DNA from: Caryophanales bacterium UBA2450
Lineage (GTDB): Bacteria; Bacillota_I; Bacilli_A; RFN20; CAG-826
NCBI GenBank assembly: GCA_002342545.1
Contig: DDQE01000004.1
Coordinates: 1-36,494, forward strand
Direction: 5' to 3'
DNA: 36,494 nt
Below, in pieces: positions 16,542-24,697 of this stretch. Below the pieces are notes generated by a model. That model saw only the letters and a program-made list of their open reading frames with translations, ran no database searches and was not told the origin of the DNA. Both the position numbers and the translations under genes were made by a program. The stretch's first letter is position 1, and every line of letters starts with the position of its first letter.

Positions 16542-17786
16542 ATGAACATTTTCGAAACATCCAAAACTGTATTATTAAAACTAGTGAATGAAGATGTCCC
16601 TTTTACTATTGCTTTAAAAAACACATTTAAGAAGAATAATTCCGATGCTGTCGAGAAAAGTAATGTGGCTGCACTAGTGGGATGTGAACTTCGACATCAC
16701 TATATTTTTGATAACTTAATTAATAGATTTTTTGAAGGCGTGGAATTTGAAAAAACAATTTATTTAAGATTTACTTTAGCTAATGGCTTATTTTTAAAAA
16801 GGTTCCCAGAAAAAGAATTAGTGGCCTTAGCAGAGCAAGATTTAGACAAAGAAAAAATCTACGCTTTATATAGCTTTGTCAAATCCACAAATGAGATTAT
16901 CCCTAATGAATTAGATAAATCTTCTCCTGAATTTTTATCTTTAAGGTATAACACTCCAGCCTGGATTATTAGAATGTGGCAAAAGCAATATGGTAAAGGC
17001 GTAGTATTTAAAACTTTAAAAGTGAATTACCGCCAAAGCGTTCCTTCTATTAGAGTAAACGAGAAGAAAATTGATATTGATGAATTTTTAGCTAAACATC
17101 CAGATTTCTCTAAAGCTCCAGTCGATAATATGATTATTTATCAAGGTCGTGGATCTCCGAAAAAATTAACTGAATTTGATAATGGCAGTCTCTATTTTAT
17201 GAAGATGGCCACTAAGGTGATTTTAGATTCCTTAGATTTAGATGTTTTAAAAGGAATTGCTATTTATACCGAAGTTCCTAATAACATCTATATGGATTTA
17301 TTAACTAGATTTGGTGAAGAAGCCAAAGCCGATTTAGTGATTAATAACACTAATTGTTATTATGAAACAAAAAGAAACCTTGAAAAACTTGGAAAACATC
17401 GTATGTTTATATATGAGGCAGAATATACAAGTTTATTAACTTGCTTATCTAAAAAAGTGCATACGATGATTTGTATGCCTAAAAGTTCAACATTTGATCT
17501 ATTTAGAAGTACCCCTGATTATTTTTTAAGAATTAAACAAGAAGGGCTAGATGAATTAATCGCTAATGAAAGCGCTTGTTTAGCGGAGTGCTCTAAATAT
17601 GTTGAAGATGGTGGGGAACTCGTCTATATGGTCCCTACATTATCGAGAAAAGAAAGTAATAGCGTCATTGCCAAATTCTTAGTGGATAATAAAGATTTTG
17701 AGCTTATTGAAGAAAGACAATTCTTCCCATTTGAAGTATATGACTCATGTTTATATTCTGCTCGATTAAAGAAAGTCGAGAAATAA
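16542..17786 (+). CDS. RsmB-family 16S rRNA methyltransferase homologue lacking catalytic motifs
   Basis: Homologue of RsmB (Sun), which methylates C967 of 16S rRNA with SAM. Size (414 residues), position before rlmN, the NusB-like N-terminal domain (1-130) and the segment SLRYNTPAWIIRMWQKQYG (133-151) identify the family. The catalytic half is eroded. The SAM motif usually reading CAAPGGK is I-Y-T-E-V-P-N-N (241-248). The DAPCSG motif is C-M-P-K-S-S (311-316), so its Cys is Lys314. The STCT motif is M-V-P-T (363-366), so the catalytic Cys is Pro365. The frame is intact over 1.2 kb, which argues for a retained non-enzymatic role, perhaps rRNA binding (inference). The mRNA appears leaderless. 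Not a frameshifted pseudogene. Confidence 0.85.
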   Translation: MNIFETSKTVLLKLVNEDVPFTIALKNTFKKNNSDAVEKSNVAALVGCELRHHYIFDNLINRFFEGVEFEKTIYLRFTLANGLFLKRFPEKELVALAEQDLDKEKIYALYSFVKSTNEIIPNELDKSSPEFLSLRYNTPAWIIRMWQKQYGKGVVFKTLKVNYRQSVPSIRVNEKKIDIDEFLAKHPDFSKAPVDNMIIYQGRGSPKKLTEFDNGSLYFMKMATKVILDSLDLDVLKGIAIYTEVPNNIYMDLLTRFGEEAKADLVINNTNCYYETKRNLEKLGKHRMFIYEAEYTSLLTCLSKKVHTMICMPKSSTFDLFRSTPDYFLRIKQEGLDELIANESACLAECSKYVEDGGELVYMVPTLSRKESNSVIAKFLVDNKDFELIEERQFFPFEVYDSCLYSARLKKVEK

Positions 17787-17787
17787 A

Positions 17788-18825
17788 GTGATTAATCTAT
17801 ACGGACTAGAGTTAAAAAAGTTACAAGAATTAATGGTGAAATATGGCCAAAAACCATATCGCGCCATTCAACTATATACTTGGATTTATGAAAAAAGAGC
17901 GACATCTTTTGATGAGATGAGCGATATCTCGATTAAATTTAGAGATGTTTTAAAATCTGATTTTTGTTTATCAATTCCTAAAATCCACACTAAACAAATT
18001 TCTAGTGACGGCACGATTAAGCTCTTATTAGAGCTTGAAGACGGCTATAAAGTAGAAACTGTTTTAATGCGATATAACTATGGCAACGCCGTATGTGTTT
18101 CTAGTCAAGTTGGTTGCAATATGGCGTGTTCTTTTTGTTCGAGTGGCATATTAGGTAAACAAAGAAATCTAGAACCGCATGAAATGGTGGGGCAGATTTT
18201 AGTAATGAATAATCTTCTAAAAGAAGAAGGACGCGGAGAAAGAGTGACCCATATTGTCGTCATGGGAACTGGTGAACCTTTTGATAATTACGATAATGTG
18301 ATGGATTTTATCCGCATTGTTAACGCACAAAAAGGTTTAGCTATTGGAGCTAGACATATCACTGTTTCTACTTGTGGACTACCAGAAAGAATTAGAGAGT
18401 ATTCAAAAGAAGGACTTCAAACTAATTTAGCAATTTCTCTTCACGCTCCTAATAATGAACTTAGAAATAAATTAATGAAAATTAATAAAGCATATCCTTT
18501 AGAAGTTTTAATGCCTGCTATTAAAGATTATGAAAAAGTAGCAGGAAGAAGAGTAACTTATGAATACCTTCTTTTAGAAGGTATCAATGACACTAAAGAG
18601 TGTGCTCAAGAATTAATTGACTTAATCAAAGGGACTAATGGCTACGTCAATTTAATTCCATATAATGAAACCAATAAAAATGATTATAAACGCAGTAGCG
18701 GTAATCGCGTTCATGCCTTTTTAGATATTTTAATGAAAGGCGGAGTCAAAGCCACAATTAGAAAAGAATTTGGTAGCGATATTGATGCAGCGTGTGGACA
18801 ATTAAAAGCTAAAGTTGGAGATTAA
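17788..18825 (+). CDS. rlmN: 23S rRNA / tRNA adenine-C2 methyltransferase (radical SAM)
   Basis: Methylates C2 of A2503 in 23S rRNA and A37 of some tRNAs. The 345 residues contain the radical-SAM cluster motif CNMACSFC (C110, C114, C117) and the conserved C-terminal cysteine C336 in DIDAACGQLK, which carries the transferred methyl in this family. The start is GTG at 17788, one base after the rsmB-like stop; no ATG fits. Both essential cysteine sets are intact, in contrast with its upstream neighbour. Confidence 0.95.
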   Translation: MINLYGLELKKLQELMVKYGQKPYRAIQLYTWIYEKRATSFDEMSDISIKFRDVLKSDFCLSIPKIHTKQISSDGTIKLLLELEDGYKVETVLMRYNYGNAVCVSSQVGCNMACSFCSSGILGKQRNLEPHEMVGQILVMNNLLKEEGRGERVTHIVVMGTGEPFDNYDNVMDFIRIVNAQKGLAIGARHITVSTCGLPERIREYSKEGLQTNLAISLHAPNNELRNKLMKINKAYPLEVLMPAIKDYEKVAGRRVTYEYLLLEGINDTKECAQELIDLIKGTNGYVNLIPYNETNKNDYKRSSGNRVHAFLDILMKGGVKATIRKEFGSDIDAACGQLKAKVGD

Positions 18826-18826
18826 G

Positions 18827-19579
18827 ATGAGCCAATATTTATCTGGAAATTATTATTGTTTAACCGATAAAGGCAAAGTAAGAAAGATTAATGAAGACTA
18901 CGCTAATGCGCTGATTAATCCTTTTGGTAATGTCTTAATGATGGTTGCTGACGGAATGGGTGGAGCCCAAAAAGGGGAAGTGGCCTCTAAAAACTTAGTC
19001 AAATACATCACCAGTGAATTTCTTTCTTTAGAAAAAGAATTCAAGAACGAAAAAGCAATGTCTAAATGGGTTTATAAAGTTGTTAAAGAAGCAAATAGTA
19101 AAATTTATTTAAAGGCTAATAGCGATGAGAAATTTAAAGGGATGGGAACAACCTTGTCTCTTGTTTTACTTGTTAAAGATAAATTATTAACCGCCCAAAT
19201 CGGTGATAGTAGAGTATATCTACTTATAGATAATAATTTAACTCAAATCACTGAAGATCAAACTTATGTAAATTACTTAATTAAAAGTAAAGGGATGCCT
19301 AAGGAAATTGCTAATACTCATCCAAAGCGACATGAACTTACTAATGCTTTAGGAACTAAAAGTAGAGTTAATGTCGATATTAATATTCGTGATTATCATA
19401 ATGAAAGAATCTTAATATGTAGTGATGGGTTATATAATAACGTTCCTGAAAGTGATTTAGCCTCAATTATTCGAGGTAATGATTCCTTAGATAAAAAAGC
19501 CAACCAATTAATTGCTTTTGGTAATTTTAATGGTGGTAGTGATAATATGGCTCTTATTTTATGGGAGAGCGAGAATTAA
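18827..19579 (+). CDS. PP2C-family Ser/Thr protein phosphatase
   Basis: Metal-dependent phosphatase (PrpC/Stp type) that reverses the action of the neighbouring kinase. The 250 residues show the ordered PP2C motifs: TDKGKVRKINED near the N-terminus, VADGMGG, GTTLSLVLL, IGDSRVYLL, the THPKRHELTNALG segment, ICSDGLYNNV and GGSDNMALIL. The ATG at 18827 is chosen over an in-frame TTG at 18815, because the TTGGAG there serves as the ribosome-binding site. The stop overlaps the kinase ATG as TAATG. Cytosolic. Confidence 0.93.
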   Translation: MSQYLSGNYYCLTDKGKVRKINEDYANALINPFGNVLMMVADGMGGAQKGEVASKNLVKYITSEFLSLEKEFKNEKAMSKWVYKVVKEANSKIYLKANSDEKFKGMGTTLSLVLLVKDKLLTAQIGDSRVYLLIDNNLTQITEDQTYVNYLIKSKGMPKEIANTHPKRHELTNALGTKSRVNVDINIRDYHNERILICSDGLYNNVPESDLASIIRGNDSLDKKANQLIAFGNFNGGSDNMALILWESEN

Positions 19580-20442
19580 TGACCTTGGAATTAAATAAAT
19601 TAATTGATTCTCGATATATCTTATTTCGTCACGTTGCTAGTGGTGGGATGGCGGATATTTATGAAGCTCAAGATGTTATTTTAAATAAGCCAGTCGCCTT
19701 AAAATTCTTAAAAGAAAAATATTTGCAAGACCATGATGCAGTAGAACAATTTAAAAACGAATCTAGATTCGTTTCTATTTTTAATCATCCTAACATTCTT
19801 CATATTTATAATGTTGGTCAATATGGTGGAAGATTATATGTTTCTTATGAACTTTTAAAAGGAAAAACTTTAAAAGATATTCTAGATAATCGAGGCAAGA
19901 TTTCTATTGATGAAGCTTTAGATTATATGAGTCAAATTCTTTTAGGAGTTAAAGAGATGCATGAACTAGGCATACTTCACAATGATTTAAAGCCCGATAA
20001 TTTATATCTTTTATATGATGGCACAATTAGAATTGTTGATCTTGGAGCGGCCTCTCATATTTCTAGTAAAATTGAAAAGCATATTTTAGGAACAATTAAT
20101 TATCTTGCTCCAGAAGTAGTTACTAGTCGAAAATATTCTACTCAATCTGATATCTATTCTTTAGGAATTGTTTTATATGAACTTCTAACTGGTGAAGTAC
20201 CCTTCTGTTATGAAAACTCTAAAGACATAGTGAAAGTTCATAATAAAGATGAAATTGTAAAAGTTAAAGAGCGATATGTCACTGTTAATGTTAATGATAT
20301 TAATTATATAATTAATAAAGCGATATATTTTAATCCAAGTCACCGCTATAAAAGTGCGAAAGAATTCTTGGATGATTTAAATAGAATTAAAGCTCATCTC
20401 CCTATAAAAAAAGAAGGGCCATTAAAGAAGGAGTTTAAATAA
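19579..20442 (+). CDS. Soluble Hanks-type Ser/Thr protein kinase (PrkC-like, no PASTA)
   Basis: Phosphorylates serine/threonine of target proteins. The 287 residues are a kinase domain only: glycine loop ASGGMADIY (20-28), lysine K42, alphaC glutamate E61, catalytic loop HNDLKPDN (134-141), DLG (154-156) and APE (177-179). The catalytic loop has Asn instead of Arg before the Asp, a non-RD kinase, and DFG is DLG. PrkC of Bacillota has a membrane helix and extracellular PASTA repeats after the kinase domain; both are missing, and the protein ends in a short basic tail. An upstream in-frame ATG at 19561 is possible, but the one overlapping the phosphatase stop gives the usual N-terminus. It precedes rsgA, whose product is a known PrkC substrate in Bacillus. 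Confidence 0.92.
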   Translation: MTLELNKLIDSRYILFRHVASGGMADIYEAQDVILNKPVALKFLKEKYLQDHDAVEQFKNESRFVSIFNHPNILHIYNVGQYGGRLYVSYELLKGKTLKDILDNRGKISIDEALDYMSQILLGVKEMHELGILHNDLKPDNLYLLYDGTIRIVDLGAASHISSKIEKHILGTINYLAPEVVTSRKYSTQSDIYSLGIVLYELLTGEVPFCYENSKDIVKVHNKDEIVKVKERYVTVNVNDINYIINKAIYFNPSHRYKSAKEFLDDLNRIKAHLPIKKEGPLKKEFK

Positions 20443-21281
20443 TGGTAGGAACTGTTATTTCTAAAAAATATTCTACTTACTCTATTCTTAGTGATGGAGT
20501 GATTTATAATGCCTCTATTAGAGGGACATTAAAATTTAAAGGCCACGTCTATGTTGGAGATGAAGTCAGTTTTACTGATTCTAACTATATTATTGAAAGT
20601 GTTTTTCCAAGGCACTCCTTATTAAAAAGACCTGAAATAAGTAATGTTGATCAAATTGTGTTGGTCTTTTCTTTAGTAGAACCAGATTTCTCTTATTTTC
20701 TAGCTTTTAAATATTTAACTTATGCTAATTATAATGAGATTCCTGCGATTATTGTTTTATCTAAAAGCGATAAAGACGATAAACAAGTGGGCGAAATCAA
20801 AGAAATATTTAATAAATTAAATATCCCTACTTATGTTACTAGTAGTAAAACTAGCGAAGGAATAGAAGAAGTAAAAACACTTCTTAAAGGAAAAAAATCA
20901 GTTTTTGTTGGTCAATCTGGTGTTGGTAAATCATCTTTACTTAATGCGATTAATTTTAATTATGATCGAGAAATAGGCGAATATAGCGAGGCTCTTGGAA
21001 GAGGGAAACACAAAACTAAAGAAGTGGTGCTCCTTCCTTTTGAAAATGGGTATATTGCAGACACTCCTGGATTTTCTTCATTAGATCTGAATTTATCTAA
21101 ATTAGAGATTGCTCATTATTTCCCTGGATTTGAAAAACTCTATTTATCGTGTTTTTATTCAAATTGTCTACATCAAAAAGAAAAAGATTGTAAAATACTT
21201 TTAGCGGTCAAAGAAGGAATTATTCCTTCTATTGCCTATGAAAACTATTTAAAATTGTTATTAGAAGGAGATAAATATTGA
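20442..21281 (+). CDS. rsgA: Small ribosomal subunit biogenesis GTPase RsgA
   Basis: Circularly permuted GTPase that checks the decoding centre of nascent 30S subunits. The 279 residues contain an OB-fold (1-65), G4 LSKSD (106-110), G1 GQSGVGKS (157-164), G3 DTPG (207-210) and a C-terminal zinc site with C237, C242, H244 and C250. The G4-G1-G3 order shows the permutation. The ATG overlaps the kinase stop by one base (TAATG). Confidence 0.96.
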   Translation: MVGTVISKKYSTYSILSDGVIYNASIRGTLKFKGHVYVGDEVSFTDSNYIIESVFPRHSLLKRPEISNVDQIVLVFSLVEPDFSYFLAFKYLTYANYNEIPAIIVLSKSDKDDKQVGEIKEIFNKLNIPTYVTSSKTSEGIEEVKTLLKGKKSVFVGQSGVGKSSLLNAINFNYDREIGEYSEALGRGKHKTKEVVLLPFENGYIADTPGFSSLDLNLSKLEIAHYFPGFEKLYLSCFYSNCLHQKEKDCKILLAVKEGIIPSIAYENYLKLLLEGDKY

Positions 21282-21282
21282 T

Positions 21283-21945
21283 ATGGGTAAAATTATTGTT
21301 GCTCCTAGTATCTTAAGCGCTGATTTTAATCACTTATTAGAAGATATTAAAAAGGTAGAAGAAGGTGGAGCAGAGTGGCTACATTTTGATGTGATGGATG
21401 GACATTTTGTGCCAAACATTTCTTTTGGTCAGCCAGTTTTAAAGTCAATTAGCAAGTCTCATAGTCTAATAAATGATGTCCACATCATGATTTCTGACCC
21501 ATATAAGTACGCTCCTGAGTTTATTAAAGCTGGAGCAGATTATTTAACCTTCCATTATGAAGCATGTAAAAATGATTCTGAAGTTTTTAAGATCATTGAT
21601 TTAATCCATGAATGCGGTGCTAAAGCTGGCTTATCAATTAAACCAAATACCCCAATTGAAAAGGTTTATCCGTTCTTATTTTCTGTTGATATGATTTTAA
21701 TTATGTCGGTTGAACCTGGTTTTGGCGGGCAAAAATTTATGCCTGATGCCGCTAGTAAAGTTATTAGATTAAGAAATTATATGGAAGTTAACCAGATTAA
21801 AAATGTTTTAATTGAAATCGATGGTGGAATTAATGAAGAAACCGCTAAAGTTGCTAAAATGGCAGGAGTGGATGTTTTAGTAGCGGGTAGTTATTTATTT
21901 GGTCATGATGACATTAAAGAAAGAATTAATAAATTAAAAGAATAA
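21283..21945 (+). CDS. rpe: Ribulose-phosphate 3-epimerase
   Basis: Interconverts ribulose 5-phosphate and xylulose 5-phosphate in the pentose phosphate pathway. The 220 residues form a TIM barrel with the metal/catalytic segment LHFDVMDGHFVPN (33-45, with H34, D36), MSVEPGFGGQKF and the second catalytic aspartate in EIDGGINEETA. It starts one base after rsgA, in the order usual for Bacillota. thiN, the usual next gene, is absent. Confidence 0.96.
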   Translation: MGKIIVAPSILSADFNHLLEDIKKVEEGGAEWLHFDVMDGHFVPNISFGQPVLKSISKSHSLINDVHIMISDPYKYAPEFIKAGADYLTFHYEACKNDSEVFKIIDLIHECGAKAGLSIKPNTPIEKVYPFLFSVDMILIMSVEPGFGGQKFMPDAASKVIRLRNYMEVNQIKNVLIEIDGGINEETAKVAKMAGVDVLVAGSYLFGHDDIKERINKLKE

Positions 21946-21947
21946 TA

Positions 21948-22598
21948 ATGATTAACAATTTAATCCTTACATGTTTGATTTTATCTATTTTATTTGAAGT
22001 TACATTTTTCTTATCTTTAGGATTGATTTATCAATCGATTGAAAAGAAAGCCTTAAGAATTACTAATACCTTTATTTTTGAAGTAACTCCAGGCTTTAAA
22101 GAGAAAAATTCTTTTATTAACTATATTTTTCTTTTTGCTTTATTAGTGAATCTATTTCCTTTTATATTCTATTTATCTAAAGCAGTGAATGCTTATACCG
22201 TTTCTATGGCGGTATTATCTACATTAGCTATATTCTGTTTATCTTGTATTCCTTTTATTTCTATTAATAAATTAAGAGAACATCTATATTTAGATCTTGG
22301 AGCTTTAGTTTCTTTATTAGCTTTATTTGGGTTTGAAGCGTTTTATTCTTTTAATATTTACAAATATAGTGAATACACTTATAACTACGCTTTAGCATCG
22401 ATGATTATTTCAATTGTCCTTGCTTTATTTATTTTAGTGGCGATTCTTAATCCCAAATTGTTTGATTTTAAAAACGAACAGAATGAAGATGGAACCTATT
22501 CTCGAAAGAAATTCATTACATTAGCATTCGTGGAATGGATGATGTATCCACTTGGAATATTAAGTTTATTACCGCTATTTCTTCTAACAATGAAATAA
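21948..22598 (+). CDS. Unknown six-helix membrane protein
   Basis: I do not recognise the family. The 216 residues contain six predicted membrane helices (about 3-27, 56-77, 83-104, 113-135, 146-167 and 190-214), joined by short loops, with two charged cytoplasmic-type segments (28-55 and 168-189). There are no conserved motifs I can name. It follows rpe after 2 bases and ends the run at a strong terminator, so it is co-transcribed with rsgA and rpe. It occupies the place of thiN but is not related to it by any visible feature. Confidence 0.8.
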   Translation: MINNLILTCLILSILFEVTFFLSLGLIYQSIEKKALRITNTFIFEVTPGFKEKNSFINYIFLFALLVNLFPFIFYLSKAVNAYTVSMAVLSTLAIFCLSCIPFISINKLREHLYLDLGALVSLLALFGFEAFYSFNIYKYSEYTYNYALASMIISIVLALFILVAILNPKLFDFKNEQNEDGTYSRKKFITLAFVEWMMYPLGILSLLPLFLLTMK

Positions 22599-22599
22599 A

Positions 22600-22626
22600 A
22601 AAATGACCGCGAGGTCAATTTTTTTA
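22600..22626. terminator. Bidirectional terminator between convergent genes
   Basis: tgacc (22604-22608), GNRA-type loop gcga, ggtca (22613-22617), then attttttt. On the minus strand the same stem is followed by ttttttt. It serves both the membrane-protein gene and rpmB. Confidence 0.85.
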
Positions 22627-22643
22627 ATATTAACAAGTTAATA

Positions 22644-22832
22644 TTATTTCTCAGCTTTGTTGAGGGTTCTATAAGCACGAGTAGACATACGAACACGTAC
22701 TTCTTTGCCATCAACCATAACAGTACGAACTTGTAAATTGGTGTTCCATCTTCTACGAGTTGCTCTTAAAGAATGTGAACGACGGTTTCCACTGACTGGA
22801 CCTTTACCTGTAACTGGACATACTCTTGACAT
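22644..22832 (-). CDS. rpmB: 50S ribosomal protein L28
   Basis: Small basic ribosomal protein of 62 residues, starting MSRVCPVTGKGPVSGNRRSH. Only one cysteine of the possible zinc ribbon is present, so it is the zinc-free form. The start at 22832 is set by a perfect GGAGGT on the minus strand; a longer in-frame reading to 22871 is rejected as leader DNA. In many Bacillota rpmB is found close to rpe/thiN in the opposite direction, as here. Confidence 0.95.
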   Translation of the reverse strand: MSRVCPVTGKGPVSGNRRSHSLRATRRRWNTNLQVRTVMVDGKEVRVRMSTRAYRTLNKAEK

Positions 22833-22863
22833 ATCGACACCTCCTTTTAAGCGTCTTGTAAAG

Positions 22864-22891
22864 ACTATCACAAATTAATTAGTTATTTCAA
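22864..22891 (-). promoter_or_regulatory. Possible rpmB promoter
   Basis: On the minus strand TTGAAA (22886-22891), 16 bases, GATAGT (22864-22869). The leader would be about 25 nt and contain GGAGGT. The -35 box lies in the loop of an inverted repeat. Confidence 0.35.
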
Positions 22892-22900
22892 CAACTAATT
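22877..22900. repeat. 8-bp inverted repeat between rpmB and the minus-strand membrane gene
   Basis: aattagtt (22877-22884), an 8-base spacer, aactaatt (22893-22900). It could be a weak terminator of the upstream minus-strand gene, lacking a long T run, or an operator over the rpmB promoter. Confidence 0.35.
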
Positions 22901-22907
22901 TATAAAA

Positions 22908-23384
22908 TTAATATCTTTCTTGAGGGTAGGCTCTTCTAAACTCTTCTATAGTCATCGTATTTGGACATTTTTTGATTAGGGTTTCTAATAGCTTTCCTTC
23001 TTTATCTCCTAATAGATATCTAAGCCCACTTTTTTTACTAAAAAGAATTACCATATTTTTTCTTTTACTCTTTTCAACATCAATAAAGACAATATTGGAG
23101 TAATCATATTGATATTCCCTAGTTAATCTTTTAACAATGAAATACTTGTCTTCAACAATATATTTTTGTCCAAATAACGCCATTAAATAAGTAGCGATAA
23201 ATAGGCCAACAAATATGGCGATAAATATTCCTTGAGAAATTCCAAAGCTAGCAAAAGAGATTGATCCATTTTCATCAACTTTAAAGAAAATAGAAAAGCA
23301 GCTTCCAAAAGCAATAGCAAGGATAACGATATAAACAAGTAAATATCGCCAAGTGATTCTCCAAGGATGAATTTTTAAAACCAT
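22908..23384 (-). CDS. Small membrane protein with two helices and a PH-like C-terminal domain
   Basis: The 158 residues begin with a short basic stretch, two membrane helices (about 13-33 and 50-72), and a soluble C-terminal part rich in beta pattern (KYIVEDKYFIVKRLTREYQYDYSNIV...). This layout resembles bacterial PH-domain (bPH/YdbS-like) membrane proteins, but the match is by pattern only. There is no ribosome-binding site before the ATG; TATAAA or TAAAAT lies 7-9 bases upstream, so it may be leaderless. It is divergent from glgC and co-directional with rpmB. Confidence 0.75.
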   Translation of the reverse strand: MVLKIHPWRITWRYLLVYIVILAIAFGSCFSIFFKVDENGSISFASFGISQGIFIAIFVGLFIATYLMALFGQKYIVEDKYFIVKRLTREYQYDYSNIVFIDVEKSKRKNMVILFSKKSGLRYLLGDKEGKLLETLIKKCPNTMTIEEFRRAYPQERY

Positions 23385-23512
23385 GTTGATTATTTTATAT
23401 CAAATGATTGAATCAGTAAAGAAGTGATAAGTGAATATAACCTACTATTATTAAATCTATCTAAAAAATCGTTAGAGTAATTAAAAAATTACATAAATAA
23501 ATTTATATTTAT

Positions 23513-23527
23513 TTCTTTAGTAAAGAA
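23513..23527. repeat. Short palindrome upstream of glgC
   Basis: ttcttta-g-taaagaa, a perfect 7-bp inverted repeat about 40 bases before the glgC start codon, in the divergent region with no clear promoter. A possible operator for the glg genes; the AT-rich setting makes chance occurrence plausible. Confidence 0.25.
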
Positions 23528-23564
23528 TATTAAAAGAGTATGATTGATAATGGAGGGTGTACAA

Positions 23565-24686
23565 ATGCTTAATAATAATAAAGTCATAGCGATGATATTA
23601 GCAGGCGGAAAAGGCACTAGATTAGAAGCCTTAACCAAAAAAACCGCAAAACCTGCAGTAAGTTTTGCTGCTAAATATCGAATCATTGATTTTCCACTCA
23701 GCAACTGTGCAAATAGTGGAATTAACGTCGTGGGGGTTTTAACTCAATATGAGTCTACTGAATTAGATTCTTATATTGGTAATGGCGAAAAATGGGGATT
23801 AAATGGTGTGCACTGCTTAATGAATACCTTGGCGCCTAGACAAACTGAAGAAGGCGCTAACTGGTATAAAGGAACGGCAGATGCCATCGCACAAAATATT
23901 GATTTTATAGATAACGCTAATCCGGAATTTGTGGTTATTCTTTCTGGAGATCACATTTATAAGACCAGCTACGCTGATATGATTAGTCTTCATGAAACTA
24001 GCAAGGCTGATGTCACTATTTCTGTTATTGAAGTCGATCCAAAAGAAGCTTCTAGATTTGGCATTATGGCAGTGGATGAAAAAGATAGAATTGTTGAATT
24101 CCAAGAAAAGCCAAAAGTTCCAAAAAGTAATTTAGCTTCTATGGGTGTTTATGTCTTTAGTTGGAAAACATTACGCAAATATTTAAAACGTGATGGCAAA
24201 GATGAAAAAAGCGAACATGATTTTGGCAAAAACATTATTCCAGCAATGCTAGAAGATAAATGTAAACTTATGGCTTATCGCTATAAAGGCTACTGGAGAG
24301 ATGTTGGAACCTTATCAAGTTTACACGAAGCCAATATGGATATTGCTTTAGATAAGATGGAACTTAATCTATATGAGCAAGATACTGGCAATAGAATTTA
24401 TACGCAAGACACTTATAGTGTACCTCAATATATTGGTAAACAAGGCCATATCACTAGAAGCATCGCTAATCAAGGAGCGATTGTTTTAGGTGATGTCGAT
24501 AGCTGTGTGATTTCTACTGGAGTCGTTATTGAATCTACTTGTAAGCTCACTAGATGCGTCGTTATGGAAAACGCTCATATTAAAAAAGGAGCAAGAATTC
24601 ATAACGCGATTATCGCTCCAGGAGTGACAGTAGAAGCCGATGAGAAAATAAATGTCGGTAATGATGAAGTGGTTTTAATCGCTTAA
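23565..24686 (+). CDS. glgC: Glucose-1-phosphate adenylyltransferase, catalytic subunit
   Basis: Makes ADP-glucose from ATP and glucose 1-phosphate, the first committed step of glycogen synthesis. The 373 residues carry the nucleotide-binding motif AGGKGTRL (13-20), FPLSNCANSGI and the catalytic aspartate D129 in SGDHIYK, followed by a C-terminal left-handed beta-helix. The start at 23565 has GGAGGG seven bases upstream; an in-frame TTG at 23544 and ATG at 23550 lie before that site and are rejected. It leads the glgC-glgD-glgA cluster. Confidence 0.95.
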   Translation: MLNNNKVIAMILAGGKGTRLEALTKKTAKPAVSFAAKYRIIDFPLSNCANSGINVVGVLTQYESTELDSYIGNGEKWGLNGVHCLMNTLAPRQTEEGANWYKGTADAIAQNIDFIDNANPEFVVILSGDHIYKTSYADMISLHETSKADVTISVIEVDPKEASRFGIMAVDEKDRIVEFQEKPKVPKSNLASMGVYVFSWKTLRKYLKRDGKDEKSEHDFGKNIIPAMLEDKCKLMAYRYKGYWRDVGTLSSLHEANMDIALDKMELNLYEQDTGNRIYTQDTYSVPQYIGKQGHITRSIANQGAIVLGDVDSCVISTGVVIESTCKLTRCVVMENAHIKKGARIHNAIIAPGVTVEADEKINVGNDEVVLIA

Positions 24687-24697
24687 GGAGAAAAAGT

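Noticed and set aside
18815..18826. TTG start for the PP2C gene
   Set aside because: The TTGGAG at this place is better used as ribosome-binding site for the ATG at 18827, which gives the usual N-terminus.
19561..19578. Upstream ATG for the kinase
   Set aside because: It lies in the ribosome-binding region and adds residues outside the family start; the ATG at 19579 overlaps the phosphatase stop as is usual in this cluster.
23489..23704. Minus-strand frame over the glgC start
   Set aside because: It mirrors the conserved glgC N-terminus and has no ribosome-binding site or family resemblance.
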